This document shows, piece after piece, positions 8,641-17,820 of a stretch of 19,037 nucleotides of DNA. Location of the stretch: positions 1 to 19,037 of the forward strand of contig JAEUBA010000240.1 of NCBI GenBank assembly GCA_018257865.1, in the 5' to 3' direction. The notes beneath the pieces are model-generated. The model did not search any database. It saw only the letters and a program-made list of their open reading frames with translations, and was not told where the DNA came from. A program made the position numbers and the translations under genes. Numbering within the stretch: the stretch's first letter is position 1; every line of letters begins with the position of its first letter. The stretch comes from Stereocaulon alpinum. Lineage: Eukaryota; Ascomycota; Lecanoromycetes; Lecanorales; Stereocaulaceae.

Positions 8641-11600
8641 TTAATAAGCCTTATAATACTCTAGTAGCTCCGCCGCCTTTAGCTTCTACTTATACTTAAG
8701 CTTCTTTATCTTTAGGGTTTTTATTACTAGTTCTACTCTAATAAGGAGTTTAGACTAGGAGAGCTATTTCTTAGTAAATTAATACTATATTAGGAATCCT
8801 AACCTAACTAGCTATCTTATAGCTACTTTTATACTAGTAACCTTAACTAGTATAATCTTAATATTATAAGTCTCTACCTCTTTAATAAGTTCCCTTTAAG
8901 TATTATTAAGCTCTAAGTAGTATAGAAGGATATACTTTATATCCTAATTCCTTTATTTATAACTATAATAAGTACTATAGACCCTTAGTACCCTTATCTT
9001 ATAAAGGAAGTAGTTAAACCTATTCTTTCTACTTTAGAGTTAAACTACTATTAAGCTTTCTACCTTTCTAAGCTTTAGGTAGTAGTTATACCTTTCTCTA
9101 AATAATAATTTATTTTATATAGGTATATAAGAGTACTTAGCGATAGTATCTTTATATACCTCCTACTACTTAATTTACTTTACTATTACCTAGCCTTATA
9201 TCTTTTTAGTTAAGATACTTATATCTTAATACTCCTTAATATCTATTTTTAGGTTATACTAATATACCTTTCTTTTTATTATTATTACTATTTAATCCTA
9301 ATTCTTTACCTTAAGCTCCTATAGGGCCTATTCTTCCTTTTTTAGTAATAAGGTTAAGTATATTAGGCGTACTCTTCCTCTCCTTCCCTATAGTCTCCTA
9401 TAGATTAAGTAGTTACCTTTAATTATTAAAGGGTATACTCCCCTTAGTACCTAGTATCTTATAACTAGGGCGTTTAGATAGGTTTAGATAGGTATAATAA
9501 CTACTTCTACTTTTAAGACTTAGAATAGTATTACCTTATATACTCTAAATACTATTTATAGGTAGTTATTCTATATTATTATAAGTATCTTAATATACTT
9601 TTCTATAACTCCCCGCCCCTTAGTAGGGGTATACTATATTAGAGTAGTAAATATAAGTATAAGCTTTACTACTATATTATATACCTTTCTATACTTCTTA
9701 AATATAACTCCCTAAGTTAATCTTACTAAGTACTTAATTACTTAGGCTTAAGTAGTAGCTTTTATCTTTACCTACGCTATATATAGGCCCTAGCGGAGTT
9801 TAGTATTAATATATAGCCCTAAGACCCTAATACTTACTTCTAGCTTAATCTCTATATTACTAAATTATACTATCTCCTTTATATTAAACTTTTTAGGGGT
9901 ATATAATAGATATACTAGTTTATACTTCTAAAGCGCGAATATTACCCTATATATTTTCGCCTATATTTAGTAGAGCTTATAGGCCTATTCTAGCTACCTA
10001 TAGTTTATTTCCGTTATCTTACTATATACTAGTAGGTATATATTATCTACGAATCCTCCTACTTATACTAGGATTTTTACTTTTAAGTATACTTTAATTA
10101 ATAGTATATTAAAGAAGAGAAATAGAATTAATAATATAGGTAATTTTTATAGAATCCTTATCTCTACTACTTCTACTAAGCTAGTTTTACCTTTTAGAGT
10201 AATTAATATTACTTTATCTTTAAGGAAGCTTATAGTCTACTAAATAATTCCTTTAGGAATTCCTTTTATCTTTAGGTTATAGAGTAGCCTTTTATAGGAT
10301 ATATTATTAAATACCCCTATTATATTCAGTAATAGTAGGCTCGCTATATTATCTTTACCTTAGTTCTATATTATATAGACTAAATCTATAATAGTCTCTA
10401 AAGCTATTTCTACTAAATATCTCTTTCTACCCCCTATTTAGTATTTTAGGAGTAGGTAATTCCTTTTAGCTATTTTATTAAGATATTTTACTATTACTAT
10501 CTCTAATACTTTCTTAAGTATATTTAATAATATAATAGGCTAGTACGCCTTAAGCTTTAAATAGTTAGTCTTTTTTAATTTCTTTAATATTACTATATTC
10601 GCTTCCTAAAACTTTTTTAGGTAGTATCTATAGTTTAAGTACGCTTAAAATATCCTTCTAAATATCTCTATTATCTCTATATATACCGCTCTTAAGAATT
10701 TATTTAGGATCCCTAAAATCTTTAAAGCCTTATCTACTATTAGGTATTAAATTATATCTTTTACCTCCTTTAAGGTAATCTTATTATCTATCGCTATAAG
10801 TTTTAGATAATTAGCCCCCTTTATATTTATTAGGTTTACTAAGGGTAGGGGTAGGAAGAAGACCCTCTTTAAGGCCTCTACCTTCCCCTTAAAATTTATT
10901 ACTTTATTCCTATTTCTATCTTTAATAGCTAGGAATTATAGTAGCTCTTTAAGGTATATACTCCTTTCCCTTCTCTACTTAATAAGTTATTATACTCCTT
11001 TTAATCTTAGTAATACCTTATAAACTCCCTCTCTAAAAGTTATTATCCTAGCCTTCTATAGGGTAGTAACCTTTTCCCTTTTAGCTTAATAGAGGGCTTC
11101 CTTAATTTCTACGTTTCTATTATAGTAGTAGACCTTAAGTACTACTTATAATACTTTAGTTACCTTTATATATACCCTATTCTAATATAGCTTAGCCCCT
11201 ACGTATAGTTCCTTATATAGGATAATATCTTCTATTACCTCTTATAGTATAGCTATAAGCCTATTAATATACTAGTTAATTATATCTTTAAAGTTTATTA
11301 AGTACTAGCTTATTACTTTATTTAGGATCTTTATATATTTCTAGATTTCCTCCTTAGTTACCTTCGCCTTTATCCTTTTCTAAGCCCTCTTCTAGTATAT
11401 TAGGCGTTCGCTCTATATCTATTCTAACTCTATAATAATTAGTATATAGTCTAATCTTATATTAAGGTTATTCCTTACCCTATACTTTACTATTATATTA
11501 TACGCGCCTTTAGTTAGGAATATAAGGTTAATAGTACTCTTTAAGCCCCTATTCTACTATATAACTACCTTCTCTAATAGTTTTAGAATTATACCTTTTT

Positions 11601-12147
11601 CTCCTACTACCTCTAATAACTTATCTATTATAGCGTAGTATATTATTTATCCTAAGTTATTTTAGTATAGGTAGTATAGGTTAAAGTCTCCTATAATTAT
11701 ATATTTACCCTTATTCCCTAGCGCTTTCTTTAGTTTTAGGATAGTTATTAAACTATCCTTTAATATATAACTTACTAGTAAGGGGTTATAAATATTATAT
11801 ACCTATACTCTCTCCCTTAGTAGCCTTTTAGTATTCTTTATTTTATCCTTAATATCCTTTTAAGTCTTTATAACCTAAATTTATAATAAGTATAAGTTAC
11901 CTCCTTAGTATTCTACCCCTTAGTTATTAAGATCTATCCTTTTATTTATATAGAAATATATCCTAGCCTCTAAGTCTCCTCTATAGATTAAGTAGAATCT
12001 ACTTATACTTATATTATATAAGGTTCTATTTATTAGGTTATATACTAGCTCTTAGATTACTAATATATCTATATCTTTTATATCTTTATTTTTAAGAAGT
12101 AGTATTATTACTATATCCTTCTTCCTCTATATATTATATTATAATAT
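8641..12147 (-). pseudogene. LINE C ORF2 (APE endonuclease - reverse transcriptase), RIP pseudogene
   Basis: It spans 1169 codons counted from the former start (ATA at 12145-12147) to TAA at 8641-8643, an exact multiple of three, and the landmarks stay in one frame. G-D-F-N of the APE domain is on the complement of 11680-11691 (residue 153), and the RT F-V-D-D box is on the complement of 10042-10053 (residue 699), where the second Asp reads Asn. The motif A Asp near 10325 also reads Asn. The many in-frame TAA and TAG codons sit where Gln and Trp are expected. The C-terminal Cys/His motif and a basic tail follow. I see no RNase H domain. It is the best copy in the window for inferring ORF2 length. 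Confidence 0.82.
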
Positions 12148-12167
12148 TTTTAGGTAGGGTATATCCC

Positions 12168-12917
12168 TTATTAAGTAAGGGCCGCTTAGATATTCTCCTA
12201 TATTTAGATAATCTTAATAGTCTTTACTACTCCTAAAGTCTACTTAAGAGTATTTATTAGATTAATCCTCTTTATAAATAGGGGCTATTACCCTTACTCT
12301 ATCTTAAAAAAGGTTATTAGTTATTCCCTTTTTACTACCTCCTTAATTCCTTTCTAAGGCTTATTTATTATATCCTCTAAGGCTTTCCTCTTCCCTTTAA
12401 AAATTACTTTATACTACTCTTTTAAGCTAGTCCTTTCTAATATTACTAGCGTAGGCTTTATTAAGTATTACTTTAAGATCTCTTTAAAGTATTTTAGCTT
12501 ATACTTAATTCTCTACTTAGCCTTAATATTCTCTTTTTATTAAATTAAGTAGGTTTTACTCTATACTAAGTACTCCTTTTTATATACTATATACTTAAGC
12601 TTACTACTAGCTCTTTCTATATAATTATTAGTTATATAGTTTTAGGTATATATCTTATAGTAGGTAGGGTATTTATACGCCTTAATAATATATTTATATT
12701 TATAGTAGTTAAAGTATTACTTAAGGGTAGCCTCTCTTTTTTAGTAATTATAAAAGAGGAGGTTATTCTCTACTATTATTCCCTCTATAATAAGTTAGTT
12801 CGCTACTTTTAAGCTTAAGACCTTAATTATTATTATAGAGAACCTTTTCTCCCTCCTAAATATATTTAACTTTAATATAAATATAGGCTACTTAACCTTT
12901 ATTATCTCTAACTTTAA
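12168..12917 (-). pseudogene. LINE C ORF1, C-terminal part with zinc knuckles
   Basis: The 3' half of ORF1 on the reverse strand, ending at a double stop on the complement of 12168-12173, 20 bases before ORF2, as in A. The three degraded zinc knuckles lie on the complement of about 12549-12716, with Cys and His codons changed to Tyr. The 5' half of the gene lies beyond fragment D, at 13255-14061. Confidence 0.75.
12904..12917 (+). repeat. Target-site duplication of LINE fragment D, left copy
   Basis: The bases ATCTCTAACTTTAA occur here and again at 13241-13254. The first two bases of the right copy could instead be the end of D's tail, so the true duplication is 12 to 14 bp. The repeated bases are ORF1 sequence of LINE C. 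Confidence 0.9.
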
Positions 12918-13007
12918 CCGGCAACAAAAACCCCAAAGACAAAGAAGCCTAAGCGCAAGTGGAAGCCAAAGGCGGCGGAGCTGCCGGAGTGTTGCAGGGC
13001 CTATTAG
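12918..13007 (+). pseudogene. ORF2 C-terminal end in fragment D
   Basis: This is an open 29-codon end of ORF2 in the frame starting at 12918. It is rich in Lys and Pro, then has Glu-Leu-Pro-Glu-Cys-Cys-Arg-Ala-Tyr before TAG at 13005-13007. A and B have TAG and C has TAA at the same codon; because D is otherwise free of RIP, I take this as the real stop of ORF2. The frame would otherwise continue to TAA at 13077-13079. There is no start codon: it is a remnant without a promoter. Confidence 0.7.
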
Positions 13008-13240
13008 GGCAACGGAGATCATCGTTACCGGTGTTATAGAGCCTGGCGGCGAGGTCGGACAGGCGGAGCAGAACGATAAGTAAGCTGATAAGCGAAAGTT
13101 TTTGGCCAGAAGGGGCGACTCTAGAAAGGTTTCTTTCGCGTCTAGAGGGCCTTCAACCCCCCTAGATTTCCTAATAATGTAAGAGAACACCCTCATTAGT
13201 ATATATAGATACTAGAATAGGCGTATAAATCAATCAATCA
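13008..13240 (+). other. 3' UTR and tail of fragment D
   Basis: The unmutated version of the family's 3' UTR, about 233 bases. It contains the 122 bases shared with L0, an AATAATG stretch near 13172, and CAATCAATCA at the end. Fungal LINEs of this type often end in short repeats rather than long poly(A). Confidence 0.75.
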
Positions 13241-13254
13241 ATCTCTAACTTTAA
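13241..13254 (+). repeat. Target-site duplication of LINE fragment D, right copy
   Basis: An exact match to 12904-12917; LINE C sequence resumes after it. Confidence 0.9.
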
Positions 13255-14061
13255 GTAAAGCTTTTTATTATCTTTTTTTAAAGTTTTAAAGATCCCTTAT
13301 TAATCCTTTATATTTATTATCTTTTTTACTCTATAAATTACTATTATTACTATCTTTTAAAGGATTTTTACTAATTTATAAAGCCTCCTTATCTACTTAT
13401 TATTCTTCTCTAATTCTTCCCTAGCCTTTATTAAGGTTATTTAAAGAATAATATCCCCTTTTATAATTTTTCTTATTATAATAATCTTACTAGTTACCCT
13501 TCCTACTCCCCTAAATATTTATATTAGTTAGGGGAGAGTTATTATAGCTATCTATATCTTTTCGCTATTATTATTAATCCTAACTATTATTTACTTCGCT
13601 TTCTTAATATCTTCTACCTTAGGTATAGCTAAGTAGATAATATTTTAGTCCTTTTAGGCTATATAAGCTATATCTACTTAGCTATTATTTACCCTTCTAG
13701 TTAGGTAGTCTTCGCGCGTTAATTAGCTATAATACTCCTTTATAGTATATCTTTTAGCAGTATTCTCCTATATATATTCTATAATCCTTTCTACTATATT
13801 TTAGAAAAAGCTTTATATAGTCTTATTTATATTTACTTATAGTATCTCCTAAACCTTCTCTATAAACTCTAATAGCGCCTACTCCGTAGCCTTTATATAC
13901 TATATTCTTTCTTTAATTCTTTCTCTACCTTAAGGGCTATATAGATCTTTAGTAGGCCTCTACTACTATTACTATCGCTATATTATTATATTAGGATATA
14001 TCCCTTACTCGCCTCTACTACTAATACTCCCCTTCTCTCTTCCTTCCCTATCCCGCGTTAT
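13255..14061 (-). pseudogene. LINE C ORF1, N-terminal part
   Basis: The 5' half of ORF1 on the reverse strand, collinear with the 5' halves in A, E and F. The start is probably the former ATG on the complement of 14059-14061, followed by a Gly/Lys-rich stretch and a region of likely Gln codons turned to stops. It is separated from the zinc-knuckle half by fragment D. The upstream leader with the degraded hairpin runs to 14181. Confidence 0.65.
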
Positions 14062-14181
14062 TTTACTAAGTTTATAGCCTAGTATAATTACTCGTCTAGC
14101 CTAGTAGGCCTACTCGCTCGTTATACTTATTATTATCGCTATCTTCTCGCTCCTTTCTCGAGTTTTATTATAATATCCTAT

Positions 14182-14195
14182 CTTTAAGTACTATT
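14182..14195 (+). repeat. Target-site duplication of LINE C, right copy
   Basis: An exact match to 8391-8404, directly followed by the continuation of LINE B. Confidence 0.88.
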
Positions 14196-14506
14196 TATAA
14201 ATAGTTATTCTATATTATTATAAGTATTTTAATATATACTTCTACTACTCTTAGTTCTTTAGTAGGAGTATACTAAATTAGGGTAGCGAATATAAGTATA
14301 GATTTTACTACTATATTATATATTATCTTATACTTTTTAAAAATAGCTCCTTAAGTTAATCCGGCTAGGTACTTAATCGCTTAAGTTTAGGTAATAGCCT
14401 TTATCTTTACTTACGCTATATAAGGGCCCTAGCGGAGTTTAGTATTAATATATAGCCTTAGGACCTTAATACTTACCTTTAGTATATTTATAGTATTATC
14501 TCTCCT
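14196..14506 (-). mobile_element. LINE B, 5' remainder after the C insertion
   Basis: Continuation of B, aligned with C from about 9556 to 9845 (part of the ORF2 RT thumb/C-terminal region). The match stops near 14486. The next 20 or so bases to 14506 are not obviously LINE sequence and may be untemplated or rearranged bases at the truncation point. The 11-bp target duplication follows. Confidence 0.75.
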
Positions 14507-14517
14507 CCTAATAGATA
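14507..14517 (+). repeat. Target-site duplication of LINE B, right copy
   Basis: Matches 7247-7257 exactly; nine more bases (14518-14526) separate it from LINE E and are presumably copia RT. Confidence 0.7.
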
Positions 14518-14526
14518 TACTAGAGA

Positions 14527-15220
14527 GATAGTAACGACTATAAGTACGACGAGCGAATAGGCCTACTAGGCTAGACGAGCGATTATATTAGGTTACGAAC
14601 CTAGTAAAATAATATAAGATAGGGGGAGAGGAGAGAAAAGGGGTATTAGTAGTAAAAGTAGATAAGAGATATATCTTAATATAATAATAGAGCGATAGCG
14701 ATAGTAGTAGAAGTATATTAAAGGTCCCTAAGACCCTTAAAATAGGGAAAGAATTAAAGAAAGAGTATAGTATATAAAGGCTATAGAGTAGGTATTACTA
14801 AAGTTTATAAAGAAGGTCTAAGAGATATTATAGGTAAATATAAATAAGATTATATAAAGCTTCTTCTAGAATATAATAGAAAGGATTATAGAATATATAT
14901 AAGAGAATACTACTAAAAGATACGCTATAAAGGAGTACTATAGCTAGTTAACGCGTAAAGAATATCTAACTAAAAGGGTAAATAATAGCTAAGCGGATAT
15001 AACCTATATAACCTAAAAGAGCTAAAATACTATCTACCTAGCTATACTTAAGGTAGAAGATATTAAGAAAGCGAAGTAAATAATAGTTAGGATTAATAAT
15101 AATAGCGAAAAGATTTAAATAGCTATAATAACCCTCCCCTAACTAGTATAAATATTTAAGGGAGTAGGAGGGATATTTAAAGAGATTATTATAATAAGGA
15201 GGATTATAGGGGGGAATATT
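14527..15220 (+). mobile_element. LINE E, 5' part, interrupted by a gypsy element
   Basis: The 5' 694 bases of the LINE family, matching A at 531-1224 and F at 17739 onwards, with leader, hairpin (14587-14605) and the first half of ORF1 (former start near 14609). The first 25 bases differ more from A and F than the rest does. It is cut at 15220 by the gypsy LTR; the last bases ATATT equal A 1220-1224, so the break can be placed exactly. The rest of E would lie beyond the gypsy element, outside the window. Confidence 0.87.
14609..15220 (+). pseudogene. LINE E ORF1, N-terminal fragment
   Basis: The N-terminal half of the Gag-like ORF1, full of RIP stops and ended by insertion of the gypsy LTR. 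The zinc knuckles are not present. The start at 14609 is the ATA equivalent to 613 in A and is uncertain. Confidence 0.6.
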
Positions 15221-15493
15221 TATTACGATCCTAATCTAGAGGCCCTACTACTAGTATAGAGGTGGCGTATTAGTATAGAGATAGCTTAGTATACTAGTTA
15301 ACACGATTCCTAGATAGGGACTAGCGGCGAGCTAGCCCTAGGGGTATTTAGGCTTACAAGCTTACCAGCTCTTTCCTTTCTTCTTCGTCCTATTTTCTAG
15401 ATACTAAGCGTAGCCTATTAGCTAAATCCTAATATAAGGTAGTTTTCTTTAAAGCTACCTTCTCCTACGATTACCTCTAGGCGAGCTGTAATA
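15221..15493 (+). repeat. 5' LTR of the gypsy element
   Basis: The left edge is fixed by the break in LINE E. The sequence opens with TATTAC and a matching GTAATA occurs at 15488-15493; undoing one CpA/TpG change at each end gives the usual TG...CA with a short inverted repeat, so a 273-bp LTR is inferred. The second LTR is outside the window, so the right edge rests on this inverted repeat only. Confidence 0.65.
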
Positions 15494-15813
15494 TAAAATA
15501 GGACTAATACCCCCTCCGCTATAAAGTATTATATCTTACCTATTCTTCTAGACTAAGGCTAAGCTTAGTAAGCTACCTATTAATAAAGAGTACTACCTAC
15601 TTAATAAGCAGGTACCTACTAATTAGATAATTAGTATATCTTAAAGAAAGCTAGACTCCTATTTTTTTAAAACCCCTAACTACTTTCGTATTAATACCTA
15701 TACTCGAAAAACTCTAATAATATACGTACTACTATACTTATATACTACCTTATAAGAGTATACGCTAAAGCGTACCCCCTAACTAACTAGGATTCCTATC
15801 TACCTTAAGGAGT
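15494..15813 (+). other. Gypsy leader between LTR and gag
   Basis: About 320 bases with no convincing coding frame. A primer-binding site should lie at its left end, but I do not recognise a tRNA complement at 15494-15515. Nothing else stands out. Confidence 0.45.
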
Positions 15814-17180
15814 TAATCCTTAGTACCTATACCTTCCTCTTCTAACCCCGATAATCCTCTACTATTAATTAAGAATTCTAAACTAGAAGCCTTAGAGGAC
15901 TTAAGCTTAGAAGATATCTTTAGGGATATTAAGGATAACCCTCCTACCGAAAATACCGTTACTATTCCCCTATTAAGTAACGGGATATCTAACTAAATAC
16001 CTACCTTTACCCCAGCTTAGCAAGCTGTTATTACTATTATTATTATAACGGCTTTAGTAGAATCCTAATCTTAGTAGGCTACCTATACTCTAACCCTACC
16101 TCTAAATAATCCCCGCTAATAAAGATCCCTTACTGCCGACCTCTAGCTATTAGTAGACTACTACCTTCCTAAGCCCGCACCTAGCGGGACTGCTATTAAA
16201 CTATCGAAAATTAAATACCCTCGATCCTGCTTTAGCAACTATACGGGAGAAGTCGAATATAACGCGTAGAAGATAGATATAAAGATCTTTATAAAGGAAT
16301 ACCCTACTAATTTTTAGGATAAAGCTAAGCAAGTCTCTATATACTATAAATATACTATAGGAGAGGCGAAAACCCTAATCCTTTAATATATAGATCTAAC
16401 TTACGCGTCCCCTATATATAATACCGCTAATATATTAAAAGCGCTAGATTAGCGTTTTTTCGACTATAACTACGTCTAGTTAGCTCGCTGCGTATACTAT
16501 AAGCTTAAGATAGGATCTATAACCTATAACGCCTTTTAGGTTAAGTTTACCTACCTAGCAACTACTAGAAAGATTAGTACCTAGCGTTAGTTTAAGGATC
16601 TATATAAGAGAATCTCTCCCGCCTTAAAGAGAAGCGTCTATATAGAAAAGTATAAGATAAACGAGGACTACGGCACCTTAGACGAGTATCTCGTAATCTT
16701 AGACTAAGAGATATAAAATATTAGGTCTAAGGAAATAGTAAATAAGCCTTAGATAGGGATAGCCTTAGATCCCTATAGTATCCTTAAGATAAGTAGCTAG
16801 TAACCCTCTTCGCCTACCCCTATCTTAACTCCCTATATAGATCGTTAAGTCTCCTTTAGGAGTATTATTTCTTACCCTCGTCCTCCTTCTCCTATACTAG
16901 TAGTACTAGCTTCCCTTAAGACGCCTGCTAACTTGCTATATAATAACTGCGGTAAAATTAGCTACTAGGTAAATAACTACCCCTAGAAGCGCAGCTAATA
17001 GGCGCTAGAGAAGAAGATCTCTAAGATTATAGTTAGAGAAGAAATAGAAACTAATAAGTTATTAGAAAACTCTTAGGCTATAGTAGAGTCTCCAGCTATA
17101 GTAGGAGCCCTAATCTATAGAAGGACTTATAATTTAACTTTTAAGCCCTTATTAGAGGCCGCTAGTTCCTAGTTAATATA
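15814..17180 (+). pseudogene. Gypsy gag with CCHC zinc knuckle, RIP pseudogene
   Basis: One frame can be followed through stops from about 15814 to 17180, some 455 codons. The N-terminal part is Ser/Pro/Thr-rich. A middle section near 16260-16730 resembles retrotransposon capsid (a segment with F-F-D-Y-N and later K-D-L-Y-x-R-I-S). The C-terminal CX2CX4HX4C knuckle is at 16939-16980; one Cys (16948-16950) is intact while the other ligands now read Tyr. Gag forms the particle shell and binds the RNA. The exact start is not visible because ATG codons have been lost. The pol reading frame that follows is shifted by one base, which could be programmed frameshifting or an indel. Confidence 0.7.
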
Positions 17181-17738
17181 GAGCTAAGATATAATAAATC
17201 TTTCGTTAAAACCCTTTTATATATTAATAGTAGAGCTAATATTTTTAGTATAATTAAAACCTCTTTCGCCTTCGCCCTTTTTAAGTCCTTTAGGATTTAC
17301 TTTATTAAGCTTCTTAAGCTAATTATCCTAACTAGCTATAATAGCTAAAGTAGCTCCCCTATTATAGTTATTCTACTTCTTATAATAATAATTAACTATT
17401 ATCGTATTAATTTTCTATTCTTAGTTACTAACTTAGGTTATACCGACGTTCTTATTAGTCGGAAATTCTTAGAGTACTATAATATTAAGTAAGTCTATAC
17501 TAAAGGGAGGAATAGCCTTAAATAGCCTACTAATATAGCTATTTAGTAGTACTTTAATAAGAGGGTACTCCTCTTAATAACTCCGCCTAAGAAACTAATT
17601 TCCCTAGAGTACTAATAAGATACTAAGCGTTGGGACGCCCTCTTTAAGGTAGATAAGTATTACTATAGCTAAGCTAAACTCGCCTCTATTAACTTAAAGC
17701 TTTTAATAGATAGTTAGGTCGATACCTTATTTAGAAGG
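17181..17738 (+). pseudogene. Gypsy protease (retropepsin) and start of pol, RIP pseudogene
   Basis: In the frame of 17226, the segment I-N-S-R-A-N-I-F (17223 onwards) is the place of the retropepsin active site D-S-G-A; the Asp reads Asn and the Gly reads Arg, both changes being TpG to TpA. A second retropepsin landmark, T-D-V-L-I-x-R-K-F-L, follows at about 17440-17475. The retropepsin normally cleaves the Gag-Pol polyprotein. After it a linker runs to 17738, where LINE F begins, so reverse transcriptase is not reached. Confidence 0.72.
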
Positions 17739-17798
17739 GATAGCGACGATAACGAGTACAACGGGCGAGCAGGCCTACTAGGCTAGACGAGCGATCAC

Positions 17799-17817
17799 AC
17801 TAGGTTACGAACCTAGT
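17799..17817 (+). other. 5' leader hairpin of LINE F
   Basis: Perfect 8-base inverted repeat ACTAGGTT / AACCTAGT with an ACG loop, just upstream of the presumed ORF1 start. It is the best-preserved of the copies; A and E have one changed arm base. Confidence 0.55.
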
Positions 17818-17820
17818 AAA

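Larger units (their letters stand above)
12918..13240 (+). mobile_element. LINE fragment D: young, 5'-truncated, un-RIPed insertion
   Basis: A 323-bp LINE 3' end in the orientation opposite to its host C. It starts inside the last codons of ORF2, runs through the 3' UTR and ends in CAAT repeats. It keeps CpA and TpG throughout (for example 12921-12925 and 12990-12996) while the sequence on both sides has almost none. It is flanked by a clear target duplication. It therefore either arrived after C had been mutated or is too short to be recognised by RIP. Its last 122 bases are identical to L0. It shows what the unmutated family looks like and implies a source copy elsewhere that was, at least at the time, not RIPed. 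Confidence 0.92.
8405..14181 (-). mobile_element. LINE C, full-length copy, reverse strand, heavily RIPed
   Basis: Without fragment D and its duplicated target this copy is about 5.44 kb, the same size as A. Its AATC tail is at 8405-8420 and its 5' end at 14181, about 46 bases further upstream of the shared GATAGCG point than A, E or F reach, so it may be the only copy with a complete 5' end. It is flanked by an exact 14-bp duplication of LINE B sequence. ORF2 has no net frameshift from start to stop, unlike A, so stops here come from RIP rather than indels. CpA and TpG are nearly absent outside D. The insertion of D splits ORF1. Confidence 0.9.
15221..17738 (+). mobile_element. Ty3/gypsy LTR retrotransposon, 5' part (LTR, gag, protease)
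   Basis: A gypsy-type element inserted in LINE E and cut at 17738 by LINE F. Order: 5' LTR 15221-15493, leader, Gag with a CCHC knuckle, then retropepsin in another frame. Reverse transcriptase, integrase and the 3' LTR are not seen here. It retains noticeably more CpA and TpG than its surroundings (near 15262, 15300, 15486, 16020-16030, 16130, 16190, 16230 and 16485), so RIP was milder or later. Confidence 0.87.

Noticed and set aside
8458..8664. An open 68-codon frame on the + strand with a GTG start
   Set aside because: It is antisense to the 3' UTR and ORF2 end of LINE C and resembles the frame at 12888-13196 only because both are complements of the same LINE end.
12888..13196. An open 102-codon frame on the - strand with an ATG start
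   Set aside because: It lies across fragment D in antisense and crosses into LINE C at its end. It has no family resemblance, and is open because D is un-RIPed.
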